A stretch of DNA of 64,000 nt. Origin: Ligilactobacillus faecis. Lineage in GTDB: Bacteria; Bacillota; Bacilli; Lactobacillales; Lactobacillaceae. Below are positions 27,821 through 36,310 of this stretch, in pieces. The notes beneath the pieces were generated by a model. It ran no database searches, was not told the origin of the DNA, and was given only the letters and a program-made list of their open reading frames with translations. Each line of letters opens with the position of its first letter. The first letter of the stretch is position 1. The translations under genes and the position numbers were made by a program. Where the stretch lies: positions 996,501-1,060,500 of the forward strand of contig NZ_CP123639.1 of NCBI RefSeq assembly GCF_029889745.1, written 5' to 3'.

Positions 27821-29269
27821 ATGGTAGAACAAAAGAAAGGCAGAGTCGGAGCGTTTATCAACGCTAAGGTCCTGCCTCCGATCATGAAATTTGTCAATAC
27901 AAAAGCTATTGTTGCTTTAAAAGACGGGATGGTCTATGCTTTGCCCTTCATCATCATCGGTTCGATCTTTTTGATCTTGAATTCGTTCCCGATCCCGGCT
28001 GTCCAAGAATGGTTCAAAGATATCGGCTGGTCAGTTTTTTTCAATCAAGCTTACCAAACGACTTTTGCGATCATTTCGATCTGGACAGTCATCGGGATCG
28101 CCTATGTTTATGCCCGCAATGAAAAACAAGAAGCCTTGCCGTGTGGATTGACTGCGCTATCAGTGTTTTTACTCTTGCAAAACTTAGTCGTCAATAGTCC
28201 CCTAGTTTCGGCGATGGGAAAAGATGGTGCGGGGATCACAAATGCAGCTGGAAAAGTTGTTTACACTGGCACTCAACTTGCTGATCAGATCGATAAACTC
28301 CCGCAGATCGTGCAAAACTATTTGACTTCACCAGTCACGGGGGCGATCAATATGACATGGTTAGGCGGTCAAGGGATGATCGCTGCGATCATCGTCGGTT
28401 TATTAGTTGGTTGGAGTTATACGGCGATGGCCAAAGCTGGTTGGAAGATCACCTTACCAGAACAAGTTCCAGCTAACGTGGCTAACCAATTTTCAGCGAT
28501 GATCCCTTCGGGTGTGATCATCACCGTTTCAATGTTAGTCTACGCTTTCTTTGCTAAAGTCTTTGAGACTGATATGTTACAGTGGATCTACGATGTCTTA
28601 CAAGCGCCGTTGCAAGGGCTTTCAGATTCGCTGGGAGGTGCTTTAGTTTTAGCATTTATGGTCGTCTTCTTCTGGTTCTTTGGGGTCCACGGTGGTTTGA
28701 TCATGGGTGGTATCGGAGGAGCCTTTTTGATCCCAAATACTGCTGATAATGCAGCTTTATTAGCTAAAGGTGAATTGACGATGCAAAATGGTGCACATAT
28801 CGTAACAAATGAATTTTACAACAACTTTATCAATTTGACGGGTTCTGGGATCACGATCGGCCTATTAGTTTTCACACTAGTGGCAGCTAAGTCGGTCCAA
28901 TTCAGATCATTAGGAAAAGTTGAAGCTGTTCCTGGGTTATTCAATATCAACGAACCATTTCTCTTTGGGATCCCGTTAGTGATGAATCCTTGGCTTGCGA
29001 TCCCATTTTTCATGACACCTGTGATCGTGGCACTCTCAACGTATCTGGTGATCTACTTTGGCCTTGTCCCACCAACTGGGGCGGCAGCTCCATGGACGAC
29101 GCCACCGATCATCTCTGGCTTCTTGATCGGCGGTTGGAAAATGGCTTTATGGCAAGCGATCGTTTTATGTATCTCGGTCGTGCTTTACTGGCCATTTGCG
29201 AAAAAATATGATAACTATCTTTGCGAGCAAGAAGCTGCTGCGCAAATGAATGAAGAAAATAAAGAATAA
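27821..29269 (+). CDS. PTS cellobiose-family EIIC
   Basis: 482 residues of the lactose/cellobiose (Lac) PTS permease family. The sugar-site histidine is in FGVHGGL (His290) and the conserved Glu in NEPFLFGIP (Glu378). About ten helices with the usual re-entrant loop are visible. It imports a beta-glucoside such as cellobiose, which the EIIA-EIIB relay phosphorylates. EIIB follows 14 nt downstream. The promoter and cre-like sites upstream suggest catabolite control. Confidence 0.93.
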   Translation: MVEQKKGRVGAFINAKVLPPIMKFVNTKAIVALKDGMVYALPFIIIGSIFLILNSFPIPAVQEWFKDIGWSVFFNQAYQTTFAIISIWTVIGIAYVYARNEKQEALPCGLTALSVFLLLQNLVVNSPLVSAMGKDGAGITNAAGKVVYTGTQLADQIDKLPQIVQNYLTSPVTGAINMTWLGGQGMIAAIIVGLLVGWSYTAMAKAGWKITLPEQVPANVANQFSAMIPSGVIITVSMLVYAFFAKVFETDMLQWIYDVLQAPLQGLSDSLGGALVLAFMVVFFWFFGVHGGLIMGGIGGAFLIPNTADNAALLAKGELTMQNGAHIVTNEFYNNFINLTGSGITIGLLVFTLVAAKSVQFRSLGKVEAVPGLFNINEPFLFGIPLVMNPWLAIPFFMTPVIVALSTYLVIYFGLVPPTGAAAPWTTPPIISGFLIGGWKMALWQAIVLCISVVLYWPFAKKYDNYLCEQEAAAQMNEENKE

Positions 29270-29283
29270 AGGATGGATCGATC

Positions 29284-29601
29284 ATGTCTGAAAAAATTAT
29301 TATGTTAGCCTGCTCAGCAGGGATGTCAACTTCGATGTTAGTACAAAAAATGCAAGAAGCTGCGAAAGAAAATGGAAAAGACTATGAGATCTTTGCCCGT
29401 TCAGTGGCTGAGATCGATCATCAATTTGAGACTAATAAACCTGACGTTTTGATGCTTGGACCTCAAGTGGCTTATATGAAAGCTGATGTGCAAAAGAAAT
29501 GTGATGATGCTGGAGTACCGATGGAAGTCATCAATATGTCAGATTACGGGATGATGAACGGAAAAAATGTTTTAGCCGAAGCTGAAAGGATCATGGGCTA
29601 A
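29284..29601 (+). CDS. PTS cellobiose-family EIIB
   Basis: 105 residues. The phospho-accepting Cys10 lies in MLACSAGMSTSMLV, the EIIB-cellobiose P-loop. It passes phosphate from EIIA to the sugar in EIIC. It is the second gene of the operon, between EIIC and EIIA. Confidence 0.93.
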   Translation: MSEKIIMLACSAGMSTSMLVQKMQEAAKENGKDYEIFARSVAEIDHQFETNKPDVLMLGPQVAYMKADVQKKCDDAGVPMEVINMSDYGMMNGKNVLAEAERIMG

Positions 29602-29618
29602 GAAAGGATACGATCAAG

Positions 29619-29942
29619 ATGACAGATGAAAGAATGCAAGTCGTTATGGGCTTGATCATCGCTGGTGGCAATGCCAAAAACCATGCGATGGAGGCGATCA
29701 CAGCCGCTAAACAAGGTGATTTTGAGTTAGCTGAAGAAAAGTTAAAAGAGGCTAATGAAGCCCTTGTCAACGCCCATAACGTACAAACTGAGATGTTGAC
29801 TAAAGAAGCCCAAGGTGAGCATACTGAGATCGATCTCTATATGGTCCATGCTCAAGATCATTTGATGACAGGGATCACGTTTGTTGATCTTGCAAAAGAG
29901 ATCATCGCAGTTTACCGCAATTTAGCAGAGATAAAAGCCTAA
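29619..29942 (+). CDS. PTS lactose/cellobiose-family EIIA
   Basis: 107 residues, an all-helical EIIA. GLIIAGGNAKNHAMEAI and the active-site motif VHAQDHLMTG (His77) are typical. It accepts phosphate from HPr. A hairpin with a T-run follows it. Confidence 0.93.
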   Translation: MTDERMQVVMGLIIAGGNAKNHAMEAITAAKQGDFELAEEKLKEANEALVNAHNVQTEMLTKEAQGEHTEIDLYMVHAQDHLMTGITFVDLAKEIIAVYRNLAEIKA

Positions 29943-29952
29943 GGGTCTTAAG

Positions 29953-29988
29953 AGAGGCTAGAGAATTTGACTAGTCTCTTTTTTTTTA
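29953..29988 (+). terminator. Intra-operon terminator between EIIA and ROK genes
   Basis: AGAGGCTAG (29953-29961) pairs with CTAGTCTCT (29971-29979) with one G-U, followed by nine or more T. Since the ROK and GH1 genes have no obvious promoter of their own, it may be leaky and lower their expression relative to the PTS. Confidence 0.6.
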
Positions 29989-30023
29989 AAATAAAAGTAT
30001 ATACATTATCAGAGGTGAATATA

Positions 30024-30899
30024 ATGCACGAGCTGATCGTGATCGATGTTGGAGGGACAACGATCAAATTTGGCGTGTTTCATCACGGGAAACTCTTTAA
30101 ATTTGGAAGTGTACCGACGCCAGCTAAATTAGCTGATTTTTATGAAGTTTTGACAAAAAAAGTCAAAACTTTACAACAAAAATATCCCATTCAAGGGGTA
30201 GCTTTGAGTGTTCCTGGGGCAGTCAATAAGAAGACAGGTGTGATCGAAGGTGCCAGTGCGGTGCCCTATATCCATGACTTTGCGATCAAAGCTGAATTTG
30301 AAAAGCGTTTTGGCTTACCTGTCAGTTTAGAAAATGATGCAAATTGTGCCGCTTTAGCCGAGGCCAAGAGTGGTGCTGGTAAAGATCAGCAAAGTTTAGC
30401 TGTTTTAGTGATCGGGACTGGTGTTGGTGGAGCTTTTGTTTTGAATAAAAAGATCTGGCATGGAGCACATTTAGTCGGAGGTGAATTCGGTTATCTGCTG
30501 GCTACTGAAGAACTGACGCTTAGTATGGCAGCTTCACCTGTTAGCATGGCTAAACGTTATTTTGAAAAAACGGGAAGAAAAGTTACAGGTAAAGAAGTTT
30601 TTGCTTTAGCTAAACAAGGTGATGTAGACGCTCAAAAAGAAGTTGAGTTATGCATCAGTTCTTTAGCCAAGGTGATCTATGCACTCCAATATAGCCTTGA
30701 TCCAGAGCTGTTTGTTCTTGGAGGGGCGATCTCCAATAACCCTGACTTGATCCCATTATTAGAGCAGAAATTGACGCAGCTCTTAGCTCAAGTCCAGATC
30801 GCAAAAGTCAGACCGCGCTTAGCACTGTGTACTTATCGGGAAGATGCAAATCTTTTAGGCGCAGCCTTTGATTTTGAACAAACAAATAGAGGTGAATGA
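30024..30899 (+). CDS. ROK-family sugar kinase
   Basis: 291 residues from ATG 30024 (AGAGGTGA upstream). Phosphate-1 motif DVGGTTIKFGVF, the catalytic region ENDANCAALAE and GTGVGGAFVL mark a ROK kinase. The Cys-rich zinc motif of classical ROK glucokinases is not seen. It is followed 1 nt later by the GH1 gene. It probably phosphorylates the free glucose released from the 6-phospho-beta-glucoside, or acts on a related hexose. A ROK repressor is unlikely because no N-terminal helix-turn-helix is present. Confidence 0.85.
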   Translation: MHELIVIDVGGTTIKFGVFHHGKLFKFGSVPTPAKLADFYEVLTKKVKTLQQKYPIQGVALSVPGAVNKKTGVIEGASAVPYIHDFAIKAEFEKRFGLPVSLENDANCAALAEAKSGAGKDQQSLAVLVIGTGVGGAFVLNKKIWHGAHLVGGEFGYLLATEELTLSMAASPVSMAKRYFEKTGRKVTGKEVFALAKQGDVDAQKEVELCISSLAKVIYALQYSLDPELFVLGGAISNNPDLIPLLEQKLTQLLAQVQIAKVRPRLALCTYREDANLLGAAFDFEQTNRGE

Positions 30900-30900
30900 A

Positions 30901-32292
30901 ATGGTTGGATTTCCAAAAAATTTTGCTTGGGGAGCAGCGACTTCGGGCCCCCAATCAGAAGGTAATTTTAAGAAAAAGCATCAAAATGTCTTTGATTATT
31001 GGTATGCCAAAGATCCTAAGGCTTTTTATGCTGGTGTTGGACCAGATACAGCTTCCAATTTTTACAACGACTATCGTGAAGATATCCCGTTGATGCGGCA
31101 AGCTGGGATCAAAGTTTTACGCACTTCGATCCAGTGGAGTCGCTTGATCGCAGACTTTGAAAAATGTAGCGTCGATGAAGAGGCTGTAGCCTTTTATAAC
31201 GATATGATCGATACGTTGCTTGAAAATGGGATCACGCCGTATCTCAATTTATGTCATTTTGATATGCCAGTCGAACTTCAACACAAATACGGTGGTTTTG
31301 AATCAAAACATGTAACTGATCTCTTTGCCGGGTATGCGAAACGATGTTTTGAATTGTTTGGGGATCGAGTCGATCATTGGTTCACTTTCAACGAACCAAA
31401 AGTGATCTTAGATGGCGGCTATCTTTATCAATTCCACTATCCGCTAAAAGTTGATGGACCGTTAGCTGTCCAAGTCGCTTATAACTTGAATCTCGCATCA
31501 GCCAAAGCGATCGCTGAATTTCGCAAGCTTTATGGAAATGATGGGACAAAAAAGATCGGAACGATCTTGAATTTGACACCCGCATACGCAGCAAGTGAGA
31601 GCAAAGCAGATCAAGCAGCGGCCGAGTTTGCTGAATTGTGGGCAAACAAAATGTTTTTAGATCCAGCTGTTTTAGGTGAATTTCCTAGTAAATTAGTTGA
31701 GATCTTAGAAAAAGATGGTGTTTTGTGGGAAGCTACACCAGAAGAACTTGCGTTGATCAAACAAGAGACAGTCGACTTGCTAGGGATCAACTTTTATCAT
31801 CCGTTCCGAGTCAAAGCACCTGAAATTTCGGCTAAAAGTTTGCAAGATTGGATGCCAGATATTTACTTTGATGACTATGAGATGCCAGGACGGGTGATGA
31901 ATGTTGATAAAGGCTGGGAGATCTATCCAGAGGCTTTGTATGATATTGCGCTAAATATTCGCGATAACTATCACAATATCGAGTGGTTCGTCTCTGAAAA
32001 CGGAATGGGTGTTTCACGGGAAGAACGTTTCATGGATGAACATGGGATGGTCTGTGATGATTATCGGATCGAATTTTTAAAGGAGCATTTACGTGCGTTG
32101 CATCGAGGGATCACTGCTGGTTCAAATTGTCACGGTTACTTTGTCTGGACAGGGATCGATTGTTGGTCTTGGCAAAATGCTTATCGCAATCGCTACGGCT
32201 TGATCAGAGATGAGATCCATACTCAAACGAAAACTTTAAAAAAATCAGGCTATTGGTTTGCCAAAGTTAGTGCACAAAATGGATTTGAATAG
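30901..32292 (+). CDS. 6-phospho-beta-glucosidase, GH1
   Basis: 463 residues from ATG 30901 (AGAGGTGA, 5 nt spacing). Acid/base Glu165 is in WFTFNEPK and nucleophile Glu366 in WFVSENGMG, both standard for GH1. The family hydrolyses 6-phospho-beta-glucosides in the cytosol after PTS import. The genes upstream encode a complete cellobiose-family PTS and a ROK kinase, which fits this role. A terminator follows immediately. Confidence 0.92.
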   Translation: MVGFPKNFAWGAATSGPQSEGNFKKKHQNVFDYWYAKDPKAFYAGVGPDTASNFYNDYREDIPLMRQAGIKVLRTSIQWSRLIADFEKCSVDEEAVAFYNDMIDTLLENGITPYLNLCHFDMPVELQHKYGGFESKHVTDLFAGYAKRCFELFGDRVDHWFTFNEPKVILDGGYLYQFHYPLKVDGPLAVQVAYNLNLASAKAIAEFRKLYGNDGTKKIGTILNLTPAYAASESKADQAAAEFAELWANKMFLDPAVLGEFPSKLVEILEKDGVLWEATPEELALIKQETVDLLGINFYHPFRVKAPEISAKSLQDWMPDIYFDDYEMPGRVMNVDKGWEIYPEALYDIALNIRDNYHNIEWFVSENGMGVSREERFMDEHGMVCDDYRIEFLKEHLRALHRGITAGSNCHGYFVWTGIDCWSWQNAYRNRYGLIRDEIHTQTKTLKKSGYWFAKVSAQNGFE

Positions 32293-32294
32293 GG

Positions 32295-32331
32295 AAAAAG
32301 ACCACCGTCTAAGGATGAGGTGGTCTTTTTT
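32295..32331 (+). terminator. Terminator of the beta-glucoside locus
   Basis: AAAAAGACCACC (32295-32306) pairs with GGTGGTCTTTTTT (32319-32331). Perfect 12-bp stem. Confidence 0.9.
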
Positions 32332-32425
32332 GAATTGACTGCCAGATCGTGAAGAGGTTTTATTTATCTAGAAATAAAATAGTAGGGAGATCTTTTTAAA
32401 TATAAAAGTTTAATTAATTTTCTTA

Positions 32426-32454
32426 TTGCATATTAATTTTAGCTGTGCTAAACT
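32426..32454 (+). promoter_or_regulatory. Promoter of the leader peptide/MFS unit
   Basis: TTGCAT (32426-32431), 17-nt spacer, then TAAACT (32449-32454), with TG upstream of the -10. Start predicted near 32461. The ribosome binding site of the leader ORF follows at 32475. Confidence 0.75.
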
Positions 32455-32487
32455 GCTAATTAACAAATTTAAATGGAGGGAAAAAGC

Positions 32488-32553
32488 ATGAGCCAAGTTC
32501 GCTTAACAAACATTCAAGTAAATATTAGCATTATTCGAATCATTGATAAGTGA
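32488..32553 (+). CDS. 21-residue isoleucine-rich leader peptide
   Basis: ATG 32488 has GGAGGG (32475-32480) 7 nt upstream and a promoter 30-60 nt upstream, so translation is very likely. The peptide starts MSQVRLTNIQ and ends SIIRIIDK; six of 21 residues are Ile, all in the second half, with an Arg amid them. It is followed by mutually exclusive hairpins and an intrinsic terminator before the transporter gene at 32708. This is the structure of a translation-dependent attenuator. The peptide is not one I can name. The stop codon overlaps the first arm of the first hairpin. Confidence 0.7.
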   Translation: MSQVRLTNIQVNISIIRIIDK

Positions 32554-32656
32554 TGCGGATAGTTTGTGATGTCTGCATCCTACAGGAGGCAGACAAGCGA
32601 AGAGAACTCAGCTTTAGAGCTCAGCGTTTGTTTGAAAACAGGCGCTGAGCTTTTTT
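32552..32656 (+). promoter_or_regulatory. Candidate attenuator with intrinsic terminator
   Basis: Arm 32552-32559 (GATGCGGA, starting in the leader stop codon) can pair with 32572-32579 (TCTGCATC). 32570-32576 (TGTCTGC) pairs perfectly with 32589-32595 (GCAGACA) and excludes it. 32593-32599 (ACAAGCG) can pair with 32625-32631 (CGTTTGT). The terminator is 32618-32626 with 32643-32651, then T to 32656. Overlapping alternatives of this kind are the hallmark of attenuation. The effector and the logic are not known. Confidence 0.65.
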
Positions 32657-32707
32657 CATTTAGATTTGAGGAAATTTACATAGCAAGAAAAGAAGGGAAG
32701 CGATGAA

Positions 32708-34042
32708 ATGGAATCATCAGAAGTAACGACGCCAGTCAAAGAAGTTGAAGAAGTAGTTATGCCACAAGTTTCACAAAGTTCAGTCAAAACTGTGATCGTA
32801 GCCTCTATGATCGGAACAGCAGTCGAATTTTTTGATTTTTATGCTTATGGCACAGCCTCAGCCGCTTATTTTCCCAAAGTCTTTTTCCCACAAATGACAC
32901 CAGTCTTAGCCACGGTTTTAAGTCTATTGACTTTTGGGGTCGCCTTTGTCGCGCGCCCAGTGGGGTCATTTTTATTTGGACATTTTGGTGATCGTTTAGG
33001 GCGGAAAAAAACGCTAGTCCTTTCAATGCTCGTCATGGGGGTAGCGACAGTAGCGATCGGCTTTTTACCAGGATATGCGACAGTTGGGGTTTGGGGAGCG
33101 CTTCTCCTTTGTGTCTGCCGTTTTGTGCAAGGGATCGGTCTTGGTGGCGAGTGGTCAGGCGCTGTTTTAGTCGCAACTGAAAATGCACCGGCAGATAAAC
33201 GTGCTTTATACGGAGCTTTTCCAGAAGTCGGAGCACCGATCGGCTTTTTCTTATGTAACGGGCTCTTTTTCTTACTAGCTAATTCATTGACAGAACAACA
33301 GATGCTAGCATTTGGCTGGCGCGTTCCGTTTTTAGTTTCAGCAGTTTTAGTTGTGATCGGATTATATGTGCGGCGTCATTTAGAAGAAACACCGTTGTTC
33401 AAGTTAGCGCAAGAAAATGACAATACGACGAAAACTCCGCTTAAAGAAGTTTTTCAGTCAAATTGGAAAGAGATCGTCAAAGGGACTTTTATCATGGGGG
33501 GAACGTATGCGATGTTTTACACTTTGACGACTTGGTCTTTAGCGTATGCGACGACAGCGCTTGGCTTTAGTCATTCTGAAATGCTTTTATTATTGATGGG
33601 AGCGATCGTTGAATTTGCCGTTTTGATCATGACGACTTCACTTTTAGCCGATAAAATTGGGCGTAAAAAAGTCTTATTGACAGCAACCGTGGCTTTAGTT
33701 GGTTTTTCCATTGTCTTTCCGTACTTCTTAGAAGGACAGCATAACTTAGGGGGGATGCTCTTATTTTTAGGTGTTGGCTTTGTCATCATGGGGACGTTGT
33801 ATGGTCCAGTTGGTGCAGTTTTGCCAGAGCTTTTCCCGACTAAAGTCCGTTATTCAGGTGCTGGGATCACTTATAATCTTGCAGCGGTGATCGGTGCTGC
33901 CGTTGCTCCCTCAGTAACGACATGGTTGATCGCGCGTCATGGTCTACATGCGGCTGGACTTTACATGCTAGTCTTAGCCGTGGCTTCGGTCGTAGCTTGG
34001 TTGACGACAAAAGAGACAAAAGATATCGATTATACAAAATAA
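32708..34042 (+). CDS. MFS transporter, MHS (metabolite:H+ symporter) family
   Basis: 444 residues and 12 helices. FFDFYAYGTASAAYFPKVFF in helix 1, GHFGDRLGRKK in loop 2-3 and RFVQGIGLGGEWSGAVLVATENAP are the diagnostic MHS motifs (ProP/ShiA/KgtP relatives). Members import organic acids, betaine or proline with protons. A 21-codon leader peptide and attenuator precede it, so expression may respond to a translation-related signal. It is monocistronic; a strong bidirectional terminator follows. Confidence 0.9.
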   Translation: MESSEVTTPVKEVEEVVMPQVSQSSVKTVIVASMIGTAVEFFDFYAYGTASAAYFPKVFFPQMTPVLATVLSLLTFGVAFVARPVGSFLFGHFGDRLGRKKTLVLSMLVMGVATVAIGFLPGYATVGVWGALLLCVCRFVQGIGLGGEWSGAVLVATENAPADKRALYGAFPEVGAPIGFFLCNGLFFLLANSLTEQQMLAFGWRVPFLVSAVLVVIGLYVRRHLEETPLFKLAQENDNTTKTPLKEVFQSNWKEIVKGTFIMGGTYAMFYTLTTWSLAYATTALGFSHSEMLLLLMGAIVEFAVLIMTTSLLADKIGRKKVLLTATVALVGFSIVFPYFLEGQHNLGGMLLFLGVGFVIMGTLYGPVGAVLPELFPTKVRYSGAGITYNLAAVIGAAVAPSVTTWLIARHGLHAAGLYMLVLAVASVVAWLTTKETKDIDYTK

Positions 34043-34061
34043 AGTTATCCACTTGTGGATA

Positions 34062-34106
34062 AAAAAATAACGTAGTAGTTCAGAGCTGACTACTACGTTA
34101 TTTTTT
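34062..34106. terminator. Bidirectional terminator
   Basis: AAAAATAACGTAGTAG (ending 34078) pairs perfectly with CTACTACGTTATTTTT (from 34090). A-run and T-run flank it, so it serves the MFS gene and the convergent Rrf2 gene. Confidence 0.9.
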
Positions 34107-34533
34107 AAGCTAATTTAGCTCGTTTGCTCAAAGAAGCACTGATGCTAGCTAAGCTGATCTGTGCCATTTGGGCCTCAGCTGCTTGTTGGATCAGTTCATA
34201 TTTTTCTTCTAAAGTAGCTTGAATATTGGCGCCCACGGGACATTTTGGGTTCGTGTGTGGATCAACATGTAAAAGATCGGTGTTGTCTGCGATAGCTTGA
34301 TAGACCTCAAGCATGCTGATCTCTTCTGCTGGACGCGCTAAACTTGCTTTAGCTACCCCCGGCTGATTATTCAAAAGACCGGCTTTTTTCAAGCGTGCCA
34401 TCGTTCCTCGGACAACGCTTGGATTAGCTTCGATACTATTAGCGATCGCTGCACTGCTGAGATCGCCGTCAGGGTAAAGATCGATATATGTCATGATGTG
34501 TAAAGCATCACTTAATTTATATGAATAGCGCAT
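34105..34533 (-). CDS. Rrf2-family transcriptional regulator
   Basis: 142 residues. A winged helix-turn-helix at the N-terminus (DLSSAAIANSIEANPSVVRGTMARLKKAGLL) and a dimerisation helix make a typical Rrf2 protein. It has a single Cys (NPKCPVG), not the three that hold Fe-S in IscR/NsrR, so it is more like YwnA-type redox or electrophile sensors. It lies 72 nt downstream of the NAD(P)-binding protein gene, same strand, with its own promoter and a palindrome between. Confidence 0.88.
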   Translation of the reverse strand: MRYSYKLSDALHIMTYIDLYPDGDLSSAAIANSIEANPSVVRGTMARLKKAGLLNNQPGVAKASLARPAEEISMLEVYQAIADNTDLLHVDPHTNPKCPVGANIQATLEEKYELIQQAAEAQMAQISLASISASLSKRAKLA

Positions 34534-34551
34534 AAATTTCCCTTTCTAAAT

Positions 34552-34568
34552 TTGATATCAATATTATA
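34552..34568 (-). promoter_or_regulatory. -10 box and palindrome upstream of the Rrf2 gene
   Basis: On the minus strand TATAAT (34568-34563) is followed by the perfect palindrome TTGATATCAA (34561-34552). The position next to the start site suits an autoregulatory Rrf2 operator. Binding is inferred. Confidence 0.5.
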
Positions 34569-34607
34569 GAAAAAGATCGCCGTTTAGACAAATACCGCTA
34601 AAAAATT

Positions 34608-35450
34608 TTAGTGAGCGCTAAGTTGTTTGATAGCTTCTGCAAAAGGTGTGAGTTCATGCCCTAACACATCTGGCAGATCTCTTGTTGTATGTTCAAGGTC
34701 ACCAGCGGCGATCACTTCTTGCGAAAGCGTGGCGATCATGATCGTTGCTTCAGGCAGACCAGCGTCTGTTAAAGCTTTTTTGTAAGCTGAAACGCTGACT
34801 GGCACTGGCTTGATCTCTTTTTCAAAAATTTTAGTAAGGACTTGAGCCATATCGGCATAAGTATGCGCTGGACCAGAAAACTCATAGATCTTTTTCGGTG
34901 TTTCAAGTTGTAAGACTTTTGCTGCCCCTTGGGCGTATTCGGCTTCAAGGGCCCAACCAACAGCATGACCATTTGAAGCTTCGAGAAAATCATTTCCAGT
35001 AAAGTTACTTGCCTCATTTTCAAGATACCAGTTATTGCGCAAGAAAGAATAGTCTAGACCGCTATCGATCAGCATTTTTTCCGTTGCTTTATGATCGTCA
35101 GCTAAAGCCGAAGTTGCTTGATCAGCGTGAGCAAAACTCGTATAAGCGATGTAAGGTACGCCTGCTTTTTTAGCCGCTACGATCACATTTTCATGTTGCT
35201 TGATCCGTGGTAAAGAACCGCCTGGTAAAGATGAGATGAAAAGAAGTTTATCAACACCAGTTAACGCTTGGACTAGCGAAGCTTCATCGTCGTAATCGCC
35301 AAAGCGAACTTCAAGATCTGGGTAAAGTTCTTTGGCCTTTTCAGTGTTGCGTGCGATCAAAACGAGATCTTTAGCTGGAACAGTCGTCAAAAGTTCTGTG
35401 ATCGCTGCGTGGGCAAATTTTCCGGTAGCTCCTGTAATTGCATATTTCAT
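34608..35450 (-). CDS. NmrA/QOR2-like NAD(P)-binding oxidoreductase
   Basis: 280 residues. The N-terminal Rossmann motif AITGATGKFAHAAI and the segments VLIARN, KLLFISSLPGG and YTSFAHADQ match the atypical SDR family of NmrA/quinone oxidoreductase 2. Such proteins reduce quinones or serve as NADP sensors. The downstream Rrf2 gene on the same strand is probably its repressor. Promoter TTGACT-17-TATATT is visible at 35517-35489. Confidence 0.85.
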   Translation of the reverse strand: MKYAITGATGKFAHAAITELLTTVPAKDLVLIARNTEKAKELYPDLEVRFGDYDDEASLVQALTGVDKLLFISSLPGGSLPRIKQHENVIVAAKKAGVPYIAYTSFAHADQATSALADDHKATEKMLIDSGLDYSFLRNNWYLENEASNFTGNDFLEASNGHAVGWALEAEYAQGAAKVLQLETPKKIYEFSGPAHTYADMAQVLTKIFEKEIKPVPVSVSAYKKALTDAGLPEATIMIATLSQEVIAAGDLEHTTRDLPDVLGHELTPFAEAIKQLSAH

Positions 35451-35488
35451 AATTATCGTCCTCCTGTTGTTTTATTATCAACAATTAA

Positions 35489-35517
35489 AATATAACATCT
35501 TGTTATTTTAAAGTCAA
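35489..35517 (-). promoter_or_regulatory. Promoter of the NmrA-like gene
   Basis: TTGACT (35517-35512) and TATATT (35494-35489) on the minus strand with a 17-nt spacer. Confidence 0.7.
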
Positions 35518-35526
35518 CAGGTTAAA

Positions 35527-35557
35527 TGAAAAAATTAACGATCAAATCTGATCGTTA
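35527..35557 (-). terminator. Terminator of the GNAT gene
   Basis: TAACGATCA / TGATCGTTA arms around a 4-nt loop (35536-35557), with the T-run on the minus strand at 35527-35535. Confidence 0.7.
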
Positions 35558-35566
35558 GTTTGTGAT

Positions 35567-36145
35567 TTATTTATGTTGTTTGAAATACATATCTTTAGTA
35601 ATGATCCATTGCTCAGCTGTGATCGATTCGACTTTTCCCGTGAGATTAGAGAATTCCCGTTTATAATCTGGGAAAGTGCCAATCCTTTGCATACCGATCT
35701 TTTGCATCACACGACCACTGGCAGGATTGTCGACGTGGTGGAGCGCATGAACTTGTGTGAGCCCTAAAACTTCAAAACACAGTTTCAAAAGAGCACTGGC
35801 AGCTTCAGGCATCACTCCTTGTCCCCAAAAGGTGCGATTTAAGATATAGCCTAGTTCAGCTTGATGTTCATCAAGGCTCATCAAAGAGATCGTCCCGATA
35901 AATTTGCCAGTCTCTTGCCAAATGATCCCCCAAGTTTGTAATGTGTTTGGCATAAAGTGATTAGCGATCGCTTCTTGACTATCAACGACTGTTTGATGAC
36001 GTGGAAAACTGACATAGCGCACAGTCATTTGATCGCTTGCATATTCAAAAAGATCATTAGCATCGCTTAAATGCACTTTACGTAAAAGGAGCCGTGGTGT
36101 GGCTAAAGTAGCGTTTTGAGCTAAACGTAAGTTAAGTGATGTCAT
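35567..36145 (-). CDS. GNAT acetyltransferase, RimJ/RimL type
   Basis: 192 residues from the ATG at 36145, which has GGGGGA 6 nt upstream; the frame extends further upstream without a site. LATPRLLLRKVHLSDANDLFEYASD is the start seen in RimJ/L-like acetyltransferases and GYILNRTFWGQGVMPEAASALL the acetyl-CoA loop, followed by HALHHVDNPASGRVMQKIGMQRIG. It may acetylate a protein N-terminus or a small molecule. Monocistronic. Confidence 0.85.
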   Translation of the reverse strand: MTSLNLRLAQNATLATPRLLLRKVHLSDANDLFEYASDQMTVRYVSFPRHQTVVDSQEAIANHFMPNTLQTWGIIWQETGKFIGTISLMSLDEHQAELGYILNRTFWGQGVMPEAASALLKLCFEVLGLTQVHALHHVDNPASGRVMQKIGMQRIGTFPDYKREFSNLTGKVESITAEQWIITKDMYFKQHK

Positions 36146-36310
36146 AAATATCCCCCCTAAAATTGCACATAGTATACCACAAAAGTTCGCCGAGAGGTTA
36201 CTGATTTGAAATATACGTTTTGCGTATAGTGATATAAAAAACAAGCATTATCCAAGCTCACAAATGTACGTTAAACTAAAGGCAACAAATCAAAGCAGGG
36301 GGGAAAATAA

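Noticed and set aside
32426-32707. Known riboswitch or T-box ahead of the MHS transporter
   Set aside because: No T-box sequence or recognised aptamer core; a translated ORF with competing hairpins fits better.
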